Shown in pieces: positions 41,437 to 50,920 of a DNA stretch of 64,000 bases; positions within the stretch are counted from its first letter, which is position 1; every line of letters starts with the position of its first letter. The position numbers and the translations under genes are program-made. A model generated the notes under the pieces. The model was not told the origin of the DNA and did not search any database. It saw only the letters and a list, made by a program, of their open reading frames with translations. Source of the stretch: an uncultured Lachnospiraceae bacterium. GTDB taxonomy: Bacteria > Bacillota > Clostridia > Lachnospirales > Lachnospiraceae. The stretch lies in the NCBI GenBank assembly GCA_902801515.1, contig CADCII010000010.1, positions 1-64,000 of the forward strand, in the 5' to 3' direction.

Positions 41437-44391
41437 TCACAGTGCCGCGATGTTTCCGAAGATCTCTTTCTCCGTCTGGATCTTCTCTTCATTTCCGACA
41501 ACACAAAGAGCACCTTTTCCAAGAATCGCTTCTATATAAGGCGCCAGTGCTCTGACATCCTCCTGTGTCGCATCCAGGATCTGATTGCGAGTCTCCTGCG
41601 CCATCGCCACTGTTGTCCCATTCATGTATGCCGTCATGGAGCGTACGCCTGACATTCTGGGAGTAAGCGGCGTATCCAGTCCGGAAACCGTACCGATGAC
41701 ATATTTCGTCATATCTCTCTCATCTGCGGTAAATTCCTTCAGATAATCAGCGATCTTCCGGTAGACAGACAGCGTATTCTTCAGGTGCGGATCACGATAG
41801 CTGTAGAAGGCTGACGGGCCGCTCCTTGAAAATGCAGCGCCGCATCCGTACGCCCCGCCCACGACTCTGAGATTGGTCCAGAGATAATCGTAATTCAGTA
41901 TCACGCGAAGCACATTCAGAACGCCGGTATATTCAAGTCCCGCATCCTTATAGTCACCAGCCAGCGCCACATACTGCACCTTTGCCGGAGTAAGGATGCC
42001 TTCATTTTTCTGCTCGAACTCTGTACCGCGCACAGTTCTGATCTGACCGCCTTCGCTGCACACCTCACCTTTCATTCCGGCAGCAATGGGAATAGCACAC
42101 TCAAGGATGTGCTCCGCCTGCGCCTTGTCACCGGTAAAGCTTACCAGGAAACCTTCCCGGTTCAGAAGGGTGTCAAGCACACTTCTCAGTTTTCCGATGA
42201 TAAAGCTCTTCTTCTCTTCAAAGTTCTTCTCCAGATCAGCCACGACCCTGTAGAATCCAATTCCGTTAACTGAATCATTGTACAGAGACTCTGCGCTGAA
42301 ATAAGACATCGCGCGTGTCAGTGCAGTCTGGTGGCCGGCTCCGGAGAGGTGGGCGTACATACGGCTCTTTGCCTTCTGGATGATCTCTCGCAGGCGCTTC
42401 TCATCATCCAGTTTCGACGTGTACAGAATCTCCCGGACAATATCCATGGAAAAATCAATCTCTGACGCAAGTGTGGATACGTTGAATCCGAACGCAGCCT
42501 GCAGATTGCCGCTGTCATCGTTGTTCGGGAACACAGCCACGGATGTGGTGATCCCGCCGGTCCTGCGTCCGATCTCATTGGCCAGTTCGTCATAAGAATA
42601 GTGCTCTGTGTCCACTTCTCCCAGCACGCCGCGAAGGAGGCCCAGATACGCGTAATCCTCCGGAGCAACTCTGGATGTATCCAGAAGCAGTCCTATATAA
42701 GCAATACCATTGGTCTGTTCTTCATGGCAGACCAGTTTAACGCCATCTTTTATATATTCAACATTGCTGAACGGGCGGACTTCTCTCTTCAGATCCTCCC
42801 TCTTCAGCATCGGGATCTTCTCCAGTTCTTCCGGTGTCGAAGGAGTCTCCTGGAACGCACGCAGCTTCTCTGTATTCCGGATCAGTTCCTGAATCTGCTC
42901 ATACGTCAGCGTCTCCTTGAAAGCCGCCAGTTTTTCCGCAGCTGCTGTCTCTGACTCACGGACTATTCCCTTCTTCGGAACTGCCGTAAGCAAAGATGCG
43001 TGCGGGTTCTCAAGGATATAGGTCCTGATCAGCTTCTCATAATAGCCTGTACCGATCTGTTCTCTGAGGAACCTGTAATCATCCAGCTGGACCAGGTAGT
43101 CAAATGGCTGGTCATCTCTGTAGAGCCAGCTGTCAAAGACATCGATTGAATAGATCAGTCCCTTGGGATATCCGCCGTAATCTGCTTCGCGGTAACGGAA
43201 TTCCATCGTATTGACTGCTGCCTCAACTGCTTTCGGATTCAGGCCTTCTTCGCAGAGCTTCTCAAGTGTGGTGCGGACCACTTCTCTGAACTTCTCCTCA
43301 TCCTCCCGGTTTGCGTTCTTTACAACCACCGAAAAGACCGGCTGCCGGATTCCGGAATCATAGGAACCGTATACATCCTTGCCGATCCCGGCGTCAAGAA
43401 GCGCCATCTTGAGCGGTGCTCCGGGAGACTCCAGCAGGACATAGTCCAGTACCGCAAATGCGTTGGACAGTCTGGTATCACTGCTCTGACCGGCAACCAC
43501 GTTCCAGGCAAGATAGGTATTGTCCTCGAGCGGGTCATTTTCTCCCACCGGATATTCAGTCTCGACACTGGCCGGACTTGCAAAAGGTTTCTGGATACCG
43601 ACCTCAGAATACACAGGGCCGTTCTCGCCCATTTCGCCTGCAGCCGGTTCAAATGTACTCAGATATTCACGGTCGAGGTAATCCAGCCGCTCTTCAAAAT
43701 CCATCTTCCCGTACAGATAAATGTAGGAATTGGACGGATTGTAATATCTTCTGTGAAAGTCAAGGAACTGCTCATAGGTCAGATCCGGGATGCATTCAGG
43801 GTCTCCGCCCGAATCCACGCCGTAGGTGGTGTCCGGGAACAGAGAGTTCATGATTTTCCTCTCCAGCACATCATCCGGAGATGAGTATGCCCCCTTCATC
43901 TCATTGTAGACAACACCGTTGACCACGACCGGATCATCCGCATTCTCAATCTGCCAGCTCCAGCCCTCCTGGCGGAAGATCATCTCATTTCGATAGATAT
44001 TCGGATGGAACACGGAATCCAGATAGACATCCATCAGATTCCTGAAGTCCTGGTCATTGCAGCTGGCGACCGGGTACATCGTCTTGTCCGGATAGGTCAT
44101 GGCATTGAGAAATGTATTCATGGAACCCTTGACCAGTTCCACAAACGGATCCTTGGACGGATATTTCTCAGAACCGCACAGAACCGAATGCTCGATGATG
44201 TGGGGCACCCCGGTCGAATCCACAGGAGTCGTACGGAACGCGATATTGAATACCTTGTTGTCATCTTCATTTTCAATGAGCATAACACGCGCGCCGGTCT
44301 TATTGTGCTTCAGCACATAACCCGTTGAACCGATATCGGCCAGTTCTTTTTTCACGATCAGTGTATATGCTTTCAGATTATTTAGCTCCAT
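41437..44391 (-). CDS. M16C family zinc peptidase (presequence-protease-like)
   Basis: This 984-residue enzyme has the inverted zinc motif HIIEH (H64, E67, H68) followed by LCGSEKYPSKDPF, the signature of the M16C (Cym1/PreP) subfamily, which digests short unstructured peptides in a closed chamber. Four M16 domains are expected from the length, and the C-terminal Arg/Tyr site region (GGAYGCGAAFSRSGPSAFYS) is present. No signal peptide, so it is cytoplasmic and probably degrades peptides in the cell. It lies between DUF1461 and era. Confidence 0.95.
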   Translation of the reverse strand: MELNNLKAYTLIVKKELADIGSTGYVLKHNKTGARVMLIENEDDNKVFNIAFRTTPVDSTGVPHIIEHSVLCGSEKYPSKDPFVELVKGSMNTFLNAMTYPDKTMYPVASCNDQDFRNLMDVYLDSVFHPNIYRNEMIFRQEGWSWQIENADDPVVVNGVVYNEMKGAYSSPDDVLERKIMNSLFPDTTYGVDSGGDPECIPDLTYEQFLDFHRRYYNPSNSYIYLYGKMDFEERLDYLDREYLSTFEPAAGEMGENGPVYSEVGIQKPFASPASVETEYPVGENDPLEDNTYLAWNVVAGQSSDTRLSNAFAVLDYVLLESPGAPLKMALLDAGIGKDVYGSYDSGIRQPVFSVVVKNANREDEEKFREVVRTTLEKLCEEGLNPKAVEAAVNTMEFRYREADYGGYPKGLIYSIDVFDSWLYRDDQPFDYLVQLDDYRFLREQIGTGYYEKLIRTYILENPHASLLTAVPKKGIVRESETAAAEKLAAFKETLTYEQIQELIRNTEKLRAFQETPSTPEELEKIPMLKREDLKREVRPFSNVEYIKDGVKLVCHEEQTNGIAYIGLLLDTSRVAPEDYAYLGLLRGVLGEVDTEHYSYDELANEIGRRTGGITTSVAVFPNNDDSGNLQAAFGFNVSTLASEIDFSMDIVREILYTSKLDDEKRLREIIQKAKSRMYAHLSGAGHQTALTRAMSYFSAESLYNDSVNGIGFYRVVADLEKNFEEKKSFIIGKLRSVLDTLLNREGFLVSFTGDKAQAEHILECAIPIAAGMKGEVCSEGGQIRTVRGTEFEQKNEGILTPAKVQYVALAGDYKDAGLEYTGVLNVLRVILNYDYLWTNLRVVGGAYGCGAAFSRSGPSAFYSYRDPHLKNTLSVYRKIADYLKEFTADERDMTKYVIGTVSGLDTPLTPRMSGVRSMTAYMNGTTVAMAQETRNQILDATQEDVRALAPYIEAILGKGALCVVGNEEKIQTEKEIFGNIAAL

Positions 44392-44459
44392 ATGTGATTT
44401 ATATCTCCCTTACTGTGAATTCCGGTTCAATATGTTCCGGTCGTACATTCTTGAATTCC

Positions 44460-45134
44460 TCAACGCCTGCCGGACCGCCAGGCCGCCACTCTTCTTCTGC
44501 GCGAATAAGCCCGAACAATGCAGATCAGTCCGCCCAGCAGTATGATCGCAAAGATCACAATAGCGCACTGGAAGAAAAAAGCATCCGGCAGGACCAGGAT
44601 GATCGGATCCTGCGCCGCGTCAAACAGCCAGTAGTCATTGTGAAATAAAACCCTGTGAAAAGTCTCGAACAGCACATCCCATTTCCAGACTGCCAGGATT
44701 CCGAGTACAGTCGGTATTGCAATGGTAAGAAATCCCGCCATGCGCAGATATCTGGAATTGCCGCCGTGCTTATGCAGGATGAAACTGACCAGGGTAAATA
44801 AACCCGTCACGATGCACAGGATCTGCACGATGTCAAAGATCTTCTTGCAGTCCGCGAAATGAATCCTGCCATGTTCACTCATGGCAAATGTGCTCAGTGT
44901 CAGCGGTCCTCTGTTCCAGAAACTCAGATAATGGATGAGGCTGTCATAATCCTTCTGTATCGCGGAAGCAGGCACGCCTGATACCGTATCCAGTTTCAGC
45001 AGCCGGATATCGAGATAATAAAGCGGCCTGAAATGGAGCACAAAAACAACCGCGAAACTGATGATGAACAATGCGATCATCAGTGCCCAGAACAGGTTGA
45101 CGACAAATGGAGTTTTCTTAGTCCTGCGTGCCAT
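44460..45134 (-). CDS. DUF1461/TIGR01906-type integral membrane protein
   Basis: This 224-residue protein has four hydrophobic helices (about 11-33, 95-113, 130-148, 183-205) and an extracytoplasmic loop containing DYDSLIHYLSFWNRGPL, which fits the TIGR01906 (DUF1461) family. The role is unknown. It ends in a basic tail (RAYSRRRRVAAWRSGRR). It is first in the operon leading to M16C, era, recO, the lipoprotein and glyQS. Confidence 0.8.
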   Translation of the reverse strand: MARRTKKTPFVVNLFWALMIALFIISFAVVFVLHFRPLYYLDIRLLKLDTVSGVPASAIQKDYDSLIHYLSFWNRGPLTLSTFAMSEHGRIHFADCKKIFDIVQILCIVTGLFTLVSFILHKHGGNSRYLRMAGFLTIAIPTVLGILAVWKWDVLFETFHRVLFHNDYWLFDAAQDPIILVLPDAFFFQCAIVIFAIILLGGLICIVRAYSRRRRVAAWRSGRR

Positions 45135-45210
45135 TGGGTGTTCCCCATCCCCTTTCCATCCTTACAGGCGGACACCTGTGCAGGCCTGCCGCCGGATAAA
45201 TCTGTCGGGT

Positions 45211-45239
45211 ATTATATCATAACCGGCATATCTGTGAAA
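45211..45239 (-). promoter_or_regulatory. Promoter of the DUF1461-M16C-era operon
   Basis: On the minus strand TTTCAC (45234-45239), 17 nt, perfect TATAAT (45211-45216). Confidence 0.7.
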
Positions 45240-45276
45240 CCATCATCCTGTAAAGCATTTCTTAATCCTGCACTGC

Positions 45277-45308
45277 AAAAAACTGCCGGCCACATCCGTG
45301 ACCGGCAG
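45277..45308 (-). terminator. Terminator of the 524-residue secreted protein gene
   Basis: CTGCCGG-x-CAC / GTG-x-CCGGCAG (45283-45308) followed by TTTTTT on the minus strand. Confidence 0.92.
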
Positions 45309-45338
45309 CGTATCATTCATCCTGCTCAGGATCGCTTA

Positions 45339-46913
45339 TCAGCGAACTTTCTTTTTCTTTGAATAGACCGGTGAATATCCGCCCCAGCTGCTGTTCTGCC
45401 CGGAGTAGACCTGGACCTGCAGTTTGTATTTGCCGCTGTGGGGATTCTTCACCCAGTAATTGTATGTCGGAGTGAATGTTACCGTATACTTTTTCTTGTT
45501 GCCTTTCTTCCATTTTGTCTGCCCAAGCAGGCTGATAAAGACACCGGCAGTTCCGGGCTTCTTCTTAAGTTTGACCGTCACCTTAACCTTTGCAGTATAG
45601 AATTTCTCAACATAAGAATTATGCCAGAACACGGAACCGCCCACCACATTGTAGTATCCGGGCCATCTCAGTTTGTGATACTTGACCTTGGTAGCTTTCA
45701 GGGTCACGGATTTGATCTTGGGTTTAGAAGCAGAGCCAGTCTTGATGGTTGTGGTATTATGACTGATATCATCCTCATACTTCACATCAACACCATACCG
45801 GATTCTGGTCTTATAGGTTGTCTTCTGCCTCAGTCCGCCGATCTTATATCCCTGTGAAGAAGCCGTTGTGATCAAGTTGTACTTCATGTATCCGGAACGC
45901 TGCCATGTCTTTCCTCCATTTGCGCTGTATTCCATGTACAGAGTGCCTGCGCTGTTCCCGAAAGATCCATAAGGATAATAATTAAAATAGCTTGAATAGA
46001 CATCAAAAACTCCATTGGAATTAGGTCTGGCCGTGATGTTGTTACTGACCAGATATTGTTTACCGTACGCAGCTATGATATCAGTACTGTTTTTCCCATA
46101 CACCAGACCTACAGCCAAAGTATGGTATCCGGTATCAAACTGATTCATGTTGATTGTTTCAGTAAATGTGGTTTTTGTATTTTGAGTAGTTCCAAATTTA
46201 TTTTTTAATCGAGTACTATCTATCTGTATTCCATATGGATAATAAGGTGTCTTTACCCACCCTGTGACAGTAACAATGGAACCCTTCTGAGCAGCCGATA
46301 TACTGTAATCTTTTCCTTCTACCGGTTCATTATTGCTCGCTGCAAACAACAATTCATCTTCCGAAAATAACCCATCTTCCGACAAATCCGAATCAAGATA
46401 TGAACTATTTCCACCAGATAGCATGGCAAGATACCCAGCATGCTCTTCATTCATTCCATGCTTGTTCTTTTCTACATCCACTTTATCTGAAGGATTTTGT
46501 AATTCTGCATTTACGTTAACTTCAGAGTCTGTCCCTGCATCTACTATCTCAAGTTCTTCGATCCCGTCTTCTTCCAGACCGGCATCCTCTTCAACAGAAA
46601 TATCCAAAATGTCTTCTGATGACAGTATGTCTTCATCTGAAGCAGCAAAGTCCTCTGTTTCAATATCAATGGATTCTATGTTTGTATCATCCGACAGTTC
46701 TGCCGTTAAGGTCTCCTCCAGATCCAGAGATGCCTCTGCAGCAGATACATCTTCAGCAACGATACCATCCTGCACAGCAGCCAGATATTCGGTGGTGCCA
46801 TCTTCAGCATATGCACTGCCAACTGATACAGGCATCAATGACATAGTAACTGCCATCGCCAGTCCAATGGATGCAAGCTTTCTGGTAATCCTGTGTCTGT
46901 CTATCCTGCTCAT
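45339..46913 (-). CDS. Secreted acidic surface protein, function unknown
   Basis: This 524-residue protein has a signal peptide (VTMSLMPVSVGSAYA, cleavage near 36). Residues about 37-190 are very acidic and low-complexity (EDIL, DTNIESIDIETED). Two or three beta-rich, fibronectin-like segments follow (IVTVTGWVKTPYYPYG, GTLYMEYSANGGKTW, LRQKTTYKTRIRYG). The C-terminal 110 residues are strongly basic and aromatic (KLKKKPG, WKKGNKKKYTVTF, YSKKKKVR). No sorting signal or enzyme motif is seen. Opposite charge at the two ends suggests self-association or binding to the wall. Middle part visibly more AT-rich than neighbours. It has its own promoter and terminator. I do not recognise the family. Confidence 0.75.
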   Translation of the reverse strand: MSRIDRHRITRKLASIGLAMAVTMSLMPVSVGSAYAEDGTTEYLAAVQDGIVAEDVSAAEASLDLEETLTAELSDDTNIESIDIETEDFAASDEDILSSEDILDISVEEDAGLEEDGIEELEIVDAGTDSEVNVNAELQNPSDKVDVEKNKHGMNEEHAGYLAMLSGGNSSYLDSDLSEDGLFSEDELLFAASNNEPVEGKDYSISAAQKGSIVTVTGWVKTPYYPYGIQIDSTRLKNKFGTTQNTKTTFTETINMNQFDTGYHTLAVGLVYGKNSTDIIAAYGKQYLVSNNITARPNSNGVFDVYSSYFNYYPYGSFGNSAGTLYMEYSANGGKTWQRSGYMKYNLITTASSQGYKIGGLRQKTTYKTRIRYGVDVKYEDDISHNTTTIKTGSASKPKIKSVTLKATKVKYHKLRWPGYYNVVGGSVFWHNSYVEKFYTAKVKVTVKLKKKPGTAGVFISLLGQTKWKKGNKKKYTVTFTPTYNYWVKNPHSGKYKLQVQVYSGQNSSWGGYSPVYSKKKKVR

Positions 46914-46968
46914 ACAATACCTCTCTTCTTATCCGATCAACTTCTTTAAACAATAGTCTTCTGACCAT

Positions 46969-46997
46969 ATTGTATAGAGCAACCCTGGCCGGTACAA
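46969..46997 (-). promoter_or_regulatory. Promoter of the 524-residue secreted protein gene
   Basis: On the minus strand TTGTAC (46992-46997), 17 nt, TACAAT (46969-46974), 56 nt before the start. Confidence 0.75.
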
Positions 46998-47056
46998 TAT
47001 ACCTATCCTTTTTCTAACCCCCTGTTTTCAGCCGAAAAATGGCGTTTTTCAGAGCG

Positions 47057-47071
47057 TGCGCATTATGCGCA
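47057..47071. other. Perfect palindrome TGCGCAT-T-ATGCGCA
   Basis: It lies in the 46914-47222 gap, about 60 bp upstream of the secreted-protein promoter. It could be an operator for that gene. The rest of the gap holds only that promoter and the nifJ terminator. Confidence 0.4.
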
Positions 47072-47162
47072 TCACCTTTTTCTCGTAACATCTCCTCCTG
47101 GGAACATCCCCCCTGGCGTCATTCAGTCCACTCATATCCCTCATTCGTTCCCCTGTCACGAC

Positions 47163-47195
47163 AAAAAGGCTGCCGTCCTTCTCAGGACGGCAGCC
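47163..47195 (-). terminator. Terminator of nifJ
   Basis: Perfect 11-bp stem GGCTGCCGTCC / GGACGGCAGCC (47168-47178 with 47185-47195), then TTTTT on the minus strand. Confidence 0.95.
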
Positions 47196-47222
47196 CGGTG
47201 ATTCTTATGAAGTTCTGGTTGC

Positions 47223-50200
47223 TTACTCTTCTGTAGCGTAGAGTTTGACCAGCTTGTTGAGGTATGCATAGCGCTCCTCAGACTCAGCCTTGTTCTTCGC
47301 CCACAGCTTAGCCGCACGTTCCGGATTCGCTCTCTTGAGGGAGTTGTAACGTACTTCTCCATCAAGGAATGCTTCGTACTCTCCAGTCGGAGCCTTGGAA
47401 TCCAGAGTGAACGGATTCTTGCCCTCGGCCTTGAGTGCCGGATTGTAACGGAACAGATGCCAGTAGCCAGCCTCAACTGCAAGCTGCTCTTCGGTCTGTG
47501 CCTTTGCCATGCCCTTCTTGATACCATGGTTGATGCACGGTGCGTAGCAGAGCACGATAGACGGTCCGTGATAAGCTTCAGCTTCTGCGAACGCCTTGAT
47601 GCACTGGTTGTAATCAGCACCCATAGCGACCTGAGCGACATAGACATCGCCGTAGCTCATCATGATGGAAGCCATATCCTTCTTGCGGGTTTCCTTACCA
47701 GCTGCAGCGAACTGTGCGACTGCGCCGGTCGGGGTAGCCTTGGAGGACTGTCCGCCTGTGTTGGAGTAAACCTCGGTATCGAATACGCAGACGTTAATGT
47801 CCTTGCCGGATGCCAGGATGTGGTCTACGCCGCCGAATCCGATGTCATAGGACCATCCGTCACCGCCGAATACCCACTGGCTCTTCTTGGACAGGTAATC
47901 CTTGTCCTTCAGAACTGCCTTGGCAGCATCGCTTCCGTCTGCTTCCAGAGCAGCGATCAGAGCAGCAGTTGCCGGGCCATTAGCCTTGCCATCGATAAAG
48001 GTATCGATCCATGCCTGGCCTTCTGCAACGACCTTGCCGTCAGCCATCAGAGCTTCAACCTTAGCCTTCAGGCCATCACGCAGAGCGTTCTGCGCAAGCA
48101 GCATACCCATACCGAACTCAGCAGCATCCTCGAACAGGGAGTTGGACCATGCCGGACCCTGACCCTTGCTGTTCATGGTGTACGGAGTGGACGGTGAGCT
48201 GTTGCCCCAGATAGAGGAGCATCCTGTTGCATTGGCGATGTACATTCTGTCGCCGAACAGCTGGGTGACCAGCTTAGCATACGGAGTCTCTCCGCATCCA
48301 CCGCAGGCACCTGAGAACTCAAGCAGCGGCTGTTTGAACTGAGATCCCTTGACGGTCTCTTCTTTGAACTTGTCGATGACATCCTGCTTCGGCTCGAGCT
48401 TCACAGCATAGTCGAATCCAGCCTGCTCTGCCTCGTTCTCTGCAAAGAGCTTCATCTCGAGAGCCTTCGCACCCTTCTTGCCCGGGCAGACATTTGCGCA
48501 GGAACCACAGCCCGTGCAGTCGTATGCGGATACGACGATCGCGAACTTGTATTCCTTCATACCGGTCATCGGCAGGCAAGCCTGTCCTTCCGGAAGTGCT
48601 GCTGCTTCTTCCTCGGTCAGAGCGACCGGACGGATAACAGCGTGCGGGCAGACATATGCGCAGCGGTTGCACTGGATGCAGTTCTCGGAATTCCATACCG
48701 GAACCATAACTGCGATACCGCGCTTCTCGTAAGCAGCTGCTCCGGACGGAGTCGTGCCGTCTACATAATCCTTGAACGCGGAGACCGGAAGGCTGTTGCC
48801 CTCCTGAGCGCTGACTGCTTTCTGAATATTATTGACGAAGTCAACAACATCCTTGCGTCCTTCTGTAGCGGTCTTGAAGTCAAGTCCTTCATCCGCGCAA
48901 TCCTTCCAGGAATCCGGAACCTTTACTTCATGAACCTGCTTGGCGCCTGCATCGATCGCATCCCAGTTCTTCTTGACGACGTCGTCGCCCTTACGGCCGT
49001 AGGTTGCCTTTGCAGCAGCCTTCATGAGGTCGATTGCCTGCTCTTCCGGAATGATGCCGGTGAGCTTGAAGAATGCGGACTGAAGGATCGTGTTGATACG
49101 GGTCGGGCCCATGCCGACTTCGATACCGATCTTGACACCGTCGATGGTGTAGAACTTGATACCGTGGTTAGCGATGAATGCCTTGACCTGTCCCGGAAGC
49201 TCTTTCTCAAGCTGCTCATCATCCCATGCGCAGTTCAGAAGGAAGGTTCCGCCGTCAACCAGTTCCTGTACCATGTTGTACTTGCGCATGTATGCCGGGT
49301 TGTGGCATGCAACGAAGTTCGCCTGATGGATCAGGTAGGTGGACTTGATCGGCTTCTTACCGAAGCGGAGGTGGCTCATCGTAACGCCGCCGGACTTCTT
49401 GGAGTCATAATCGAAGTAAGCCTGAGCGTACATGTCGGTGTTGTCACCGATAATCTTGATGGAGTTCTTGTTCGCACCGACGGTACCGTCTGCGCCAAGA
49501 CCCCAGAACTTGCAGTTTGTGGTTCCTTCCGGAGTGGTGACCAGAGCCGGTCCGGTCGGAAGGGAGAGATTCGTCACGTCATCAACGATACCGAGCGTGA
49601 ACTTCTCCTTCTCAGTGTTCTCGTATACAGCAACGATCTGTGCCGGAGTCGTATCCTTGGAACCGAGGCCATAGCGTCCGGAGAATACCGGAGTCGTCTC
49701 GAACTTCGTTCCCTTGAATGCTGCGACAACGTCAAGATACAGCGGCTCGCCGATGGAGCCCGGCTCTTTCGTTCTGTCGAGTACGGAGATGTACTTCGCA
49801 GTTTCCGGAATCGCGTCGACAAATGCCTTCGCGCTGAACGGACGATACAGGCGGACCTTGACAACGCCGACCTTCTCACCCTTTGCAAGCAGGTAATCGA
49901 TGGTCTCTTCAATAGTATCATTGACGGAACCCATAGCGACGATCACGCGCTCAGCATCCGGTGCACCATAGTAGTTGAACAGCTTATAGTCTGTTCCGAT
50001 CTTGGCATTGATCTTGTCCATGTTAGCCTGGACGATTGCCGGCATATCATCATAGTACGGGTTGATTGCTTCACGTGCCTGGAAGAAGATATCCGGGTTC
50101 TGTGCGGAACCTCTCTCAACCGGATGGTTCGGATTCAGAGCCTGGTCTCTCCATGCCTGCAGAGCATCAAAGTCATACATCTCCTTGAGATCTTCGAAAT

Positions 50201-50759
50201 CCCACTGCTCGATCTTCTGAATCTCATGAGAGGTACGGAAACCGTCGAAGAAGTTAATGAACGGAAGACGTCCCTGGATCGCAGAAAGGTGCGCAACCGG
50301 AGTCAGGTCCATGACTTCCTGTACGCTGGATTCGCACAGCATACATGCGCCTGTCTGACGACATGCGTACACGTCAGAGTGGTCACCGAAGATTGACAGA
50401 GCGTGGGATGCAAGAGCACGTGCGGAAACGTCGAATACGCCCGGAAGTCTCTCACCTGCACACTTGTAAAGGTTCGGGATCATAAGGAGAAGTCCCTGAG
50501 AAGCTGTGTAGGTTGTTGTAAGAGCACCTGCTGCCAGAGAACCGTGAACAGCACCTGCGGCACCTGCCTCAGACTGCATCTCAGTAATCTGAACGGTCTG
50601 GCCAAAGATGTTCTTCATTCCCTGTGTTGCCCATTCGTCTGTATGCTCCGGCATAACGGACGACGGGGTAATCGGGTACATTGCAGCGACATCGGTAAAT
50701 GCGTATGACGCAAATGCCGCAGCCTGATTACCATCCATGGTCTTCATTTGTCTTGCCAT
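47223..50759 (-). CDS. nifJ: Pyruvate:ferredoxin (flavodoxin) oxidoreductase
   Basis: This 1178-residue single-chain enzyme converts pyruvate, CoA and oxidised ferredoxin to acetyl-CoA, CO2 and reduced ferredoxin, the central catabolic step in anaerobes. Visible: the N-terminal domain with YPITPSSVMPEHTDEW, two ferredoxin-type 4Fe-4S motifs (CIQCNRCAYVCP and CTGCGSCANVCP), the third cluster cysteines in SGACGGCGETPY, and the TPP-binding region GDGWSYDIGFGG..DTEVYSNTGGQSSK. The length is as expected. AAGGAGG precedes ATG 50759. It is monocistronic; a hairpin with T run lies between its likely -10 and the start codon. Confidence 0.98.
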   Translation of the reverse strand: MARQMKTMDGNQAAAFASYAFTDVAAMYPITPSSVMPEHTDEWATQGMKNIFGQTVQITEMQSEAGAAGAVHGSLAAGALTTTYTASQGLLLMIPNLYKCAGERLPGVFDVSARALASHALSIFGDHSDVYACRQTGACMLCESSVQEVMDLTPVAHLSAIQGRLPFINFFDGFRTSHEIQKIEQWDFEDLKEMYDFDALQAWRDQALNPNHPVERGSAQNPDIFFQAREAINPYYDDMPAIVQANMDKINAKIGTDYKLFNYYGAPDAERVIVAMGSVNDTIEETIDYLLAKGEKVGVVKVRLYRPFSAKAFVDAIPETAKYISVLDRTKEPGSIGEPLYLDVVAAFKGTKFETTPVFSGRYGLGSKDTTPAQIVAVYENTEKEKFTLGIVDDVTNLSLPTGPALVTTPEGTTNCKFWGLGADGTVGANKNSIKIIGDNTDMYAQAYFDYDSKKSGGVTMSHLRFGKKPIKSTYLIHQANFVACHNPAYMRKYNMVQELVDGGTFLLNCAWDDEQLEKELPGQVKAFIANHGIKFYTIDGVKIGIEVGMGPTRINTILQSAFFKLTGIIPEEQAIDLMKAAAKATYGRKGDDVVKKNWDAIDAGAKQVHEVKVPDSWKDCADEGLDFKTATEGRKDVVDFVNNIQKAVSAQEGNSLPVSAFKDYVDGTTPSGAAAYEKRGIAVMVPVWNSENCIQCNRCAYVCPHAVIRPVALTEEEAAALPEGQACLPMTGMKEYKFAIVVSAYDCTGCGSCANVCPGKKGAKALEMKLFAENEAEQAGFDYAVKLEPKQDVIDKFKEETVKGSQFKQPLLEFSGACGGCGETPYAKLVTQLFGDRMYIANATGCSSIWGNSSPSTPYTMNSKGQGPAWSNSLFEDAAEFGMGMLLAQNALRDGLKAKVEALMADGKVVAEGQAWIDTFIDGKANGPATAALIAALEADGSDAAKAVLKDKDYLSKKSQWVFGGDGWSYDIGFGGVDHILASGKDINVCVFDTEVYSNTGGQSSKATPTGAVAQFAAAGKETRKKDMASIMMSYGDVYVAQVAMGADYNQCIKAFAEAEAYHGPSIVLCYAPCINHGIKKGMAKAQTEEQLAVEAGYWHLFRYNPALKAEGKNPFTLDSKAPTGEYEAFLDGEVRYNSLKRANPERAAKLWAKNKAESEERYAYLNKLVKLYATEE

Positions 50760-50803
50760 TTTGTAATCCTCCTTCTTGGATCATGATGATATCTCAAACA
50801 CAC

Positions 50804-50831
50804 AAAAAAGGCAGCTGATACCCGCTGCCTT
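50804..50831 (-). terminator. Hairpin with T run between ABC-F and nifJ (terminator or nifJ attenuator)
   Basis: AAGGCAGC / GCTGCCTT (50808-50815 with 50824-50831), 8-nt loop, followed by TTTTTT on the minus strand. It ends transcription from the car/ABC-F operon, but it also lies downstream of the best -10 for nifJ. Confidence 0.8.
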
Positions 50832-50852
50832 TTTATTGCGCGCTCAACCATG

Positions 50853-50858
50853 ATTATA
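50853..50858 (-). promoter_or_regulatory. Candidate -10 of nifJ
   Basis: TATAAT on the minus strand in an AT-rich stretch, 94 nt before nifJ. No good -35 was found, and fewer than 45 bp separate the hairpin and the coding start, leaving little room for another promoter. Confidence 0.45.
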
Positions 50859-50920
50859 TTAACATACTTAAACATGAAAGTCTATTTTGCTGTCTGGTTT
50901 TTAAGCACGAATTTTAAAAT

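Noticed and set aside
48642-50396. Long plus-strand open frame (584 codons) opposite nifJ
   Set aside because: nifJ is unmistakable with its iron-sulfur motifs; the opposite frame has no domain or ribosome-binding site.
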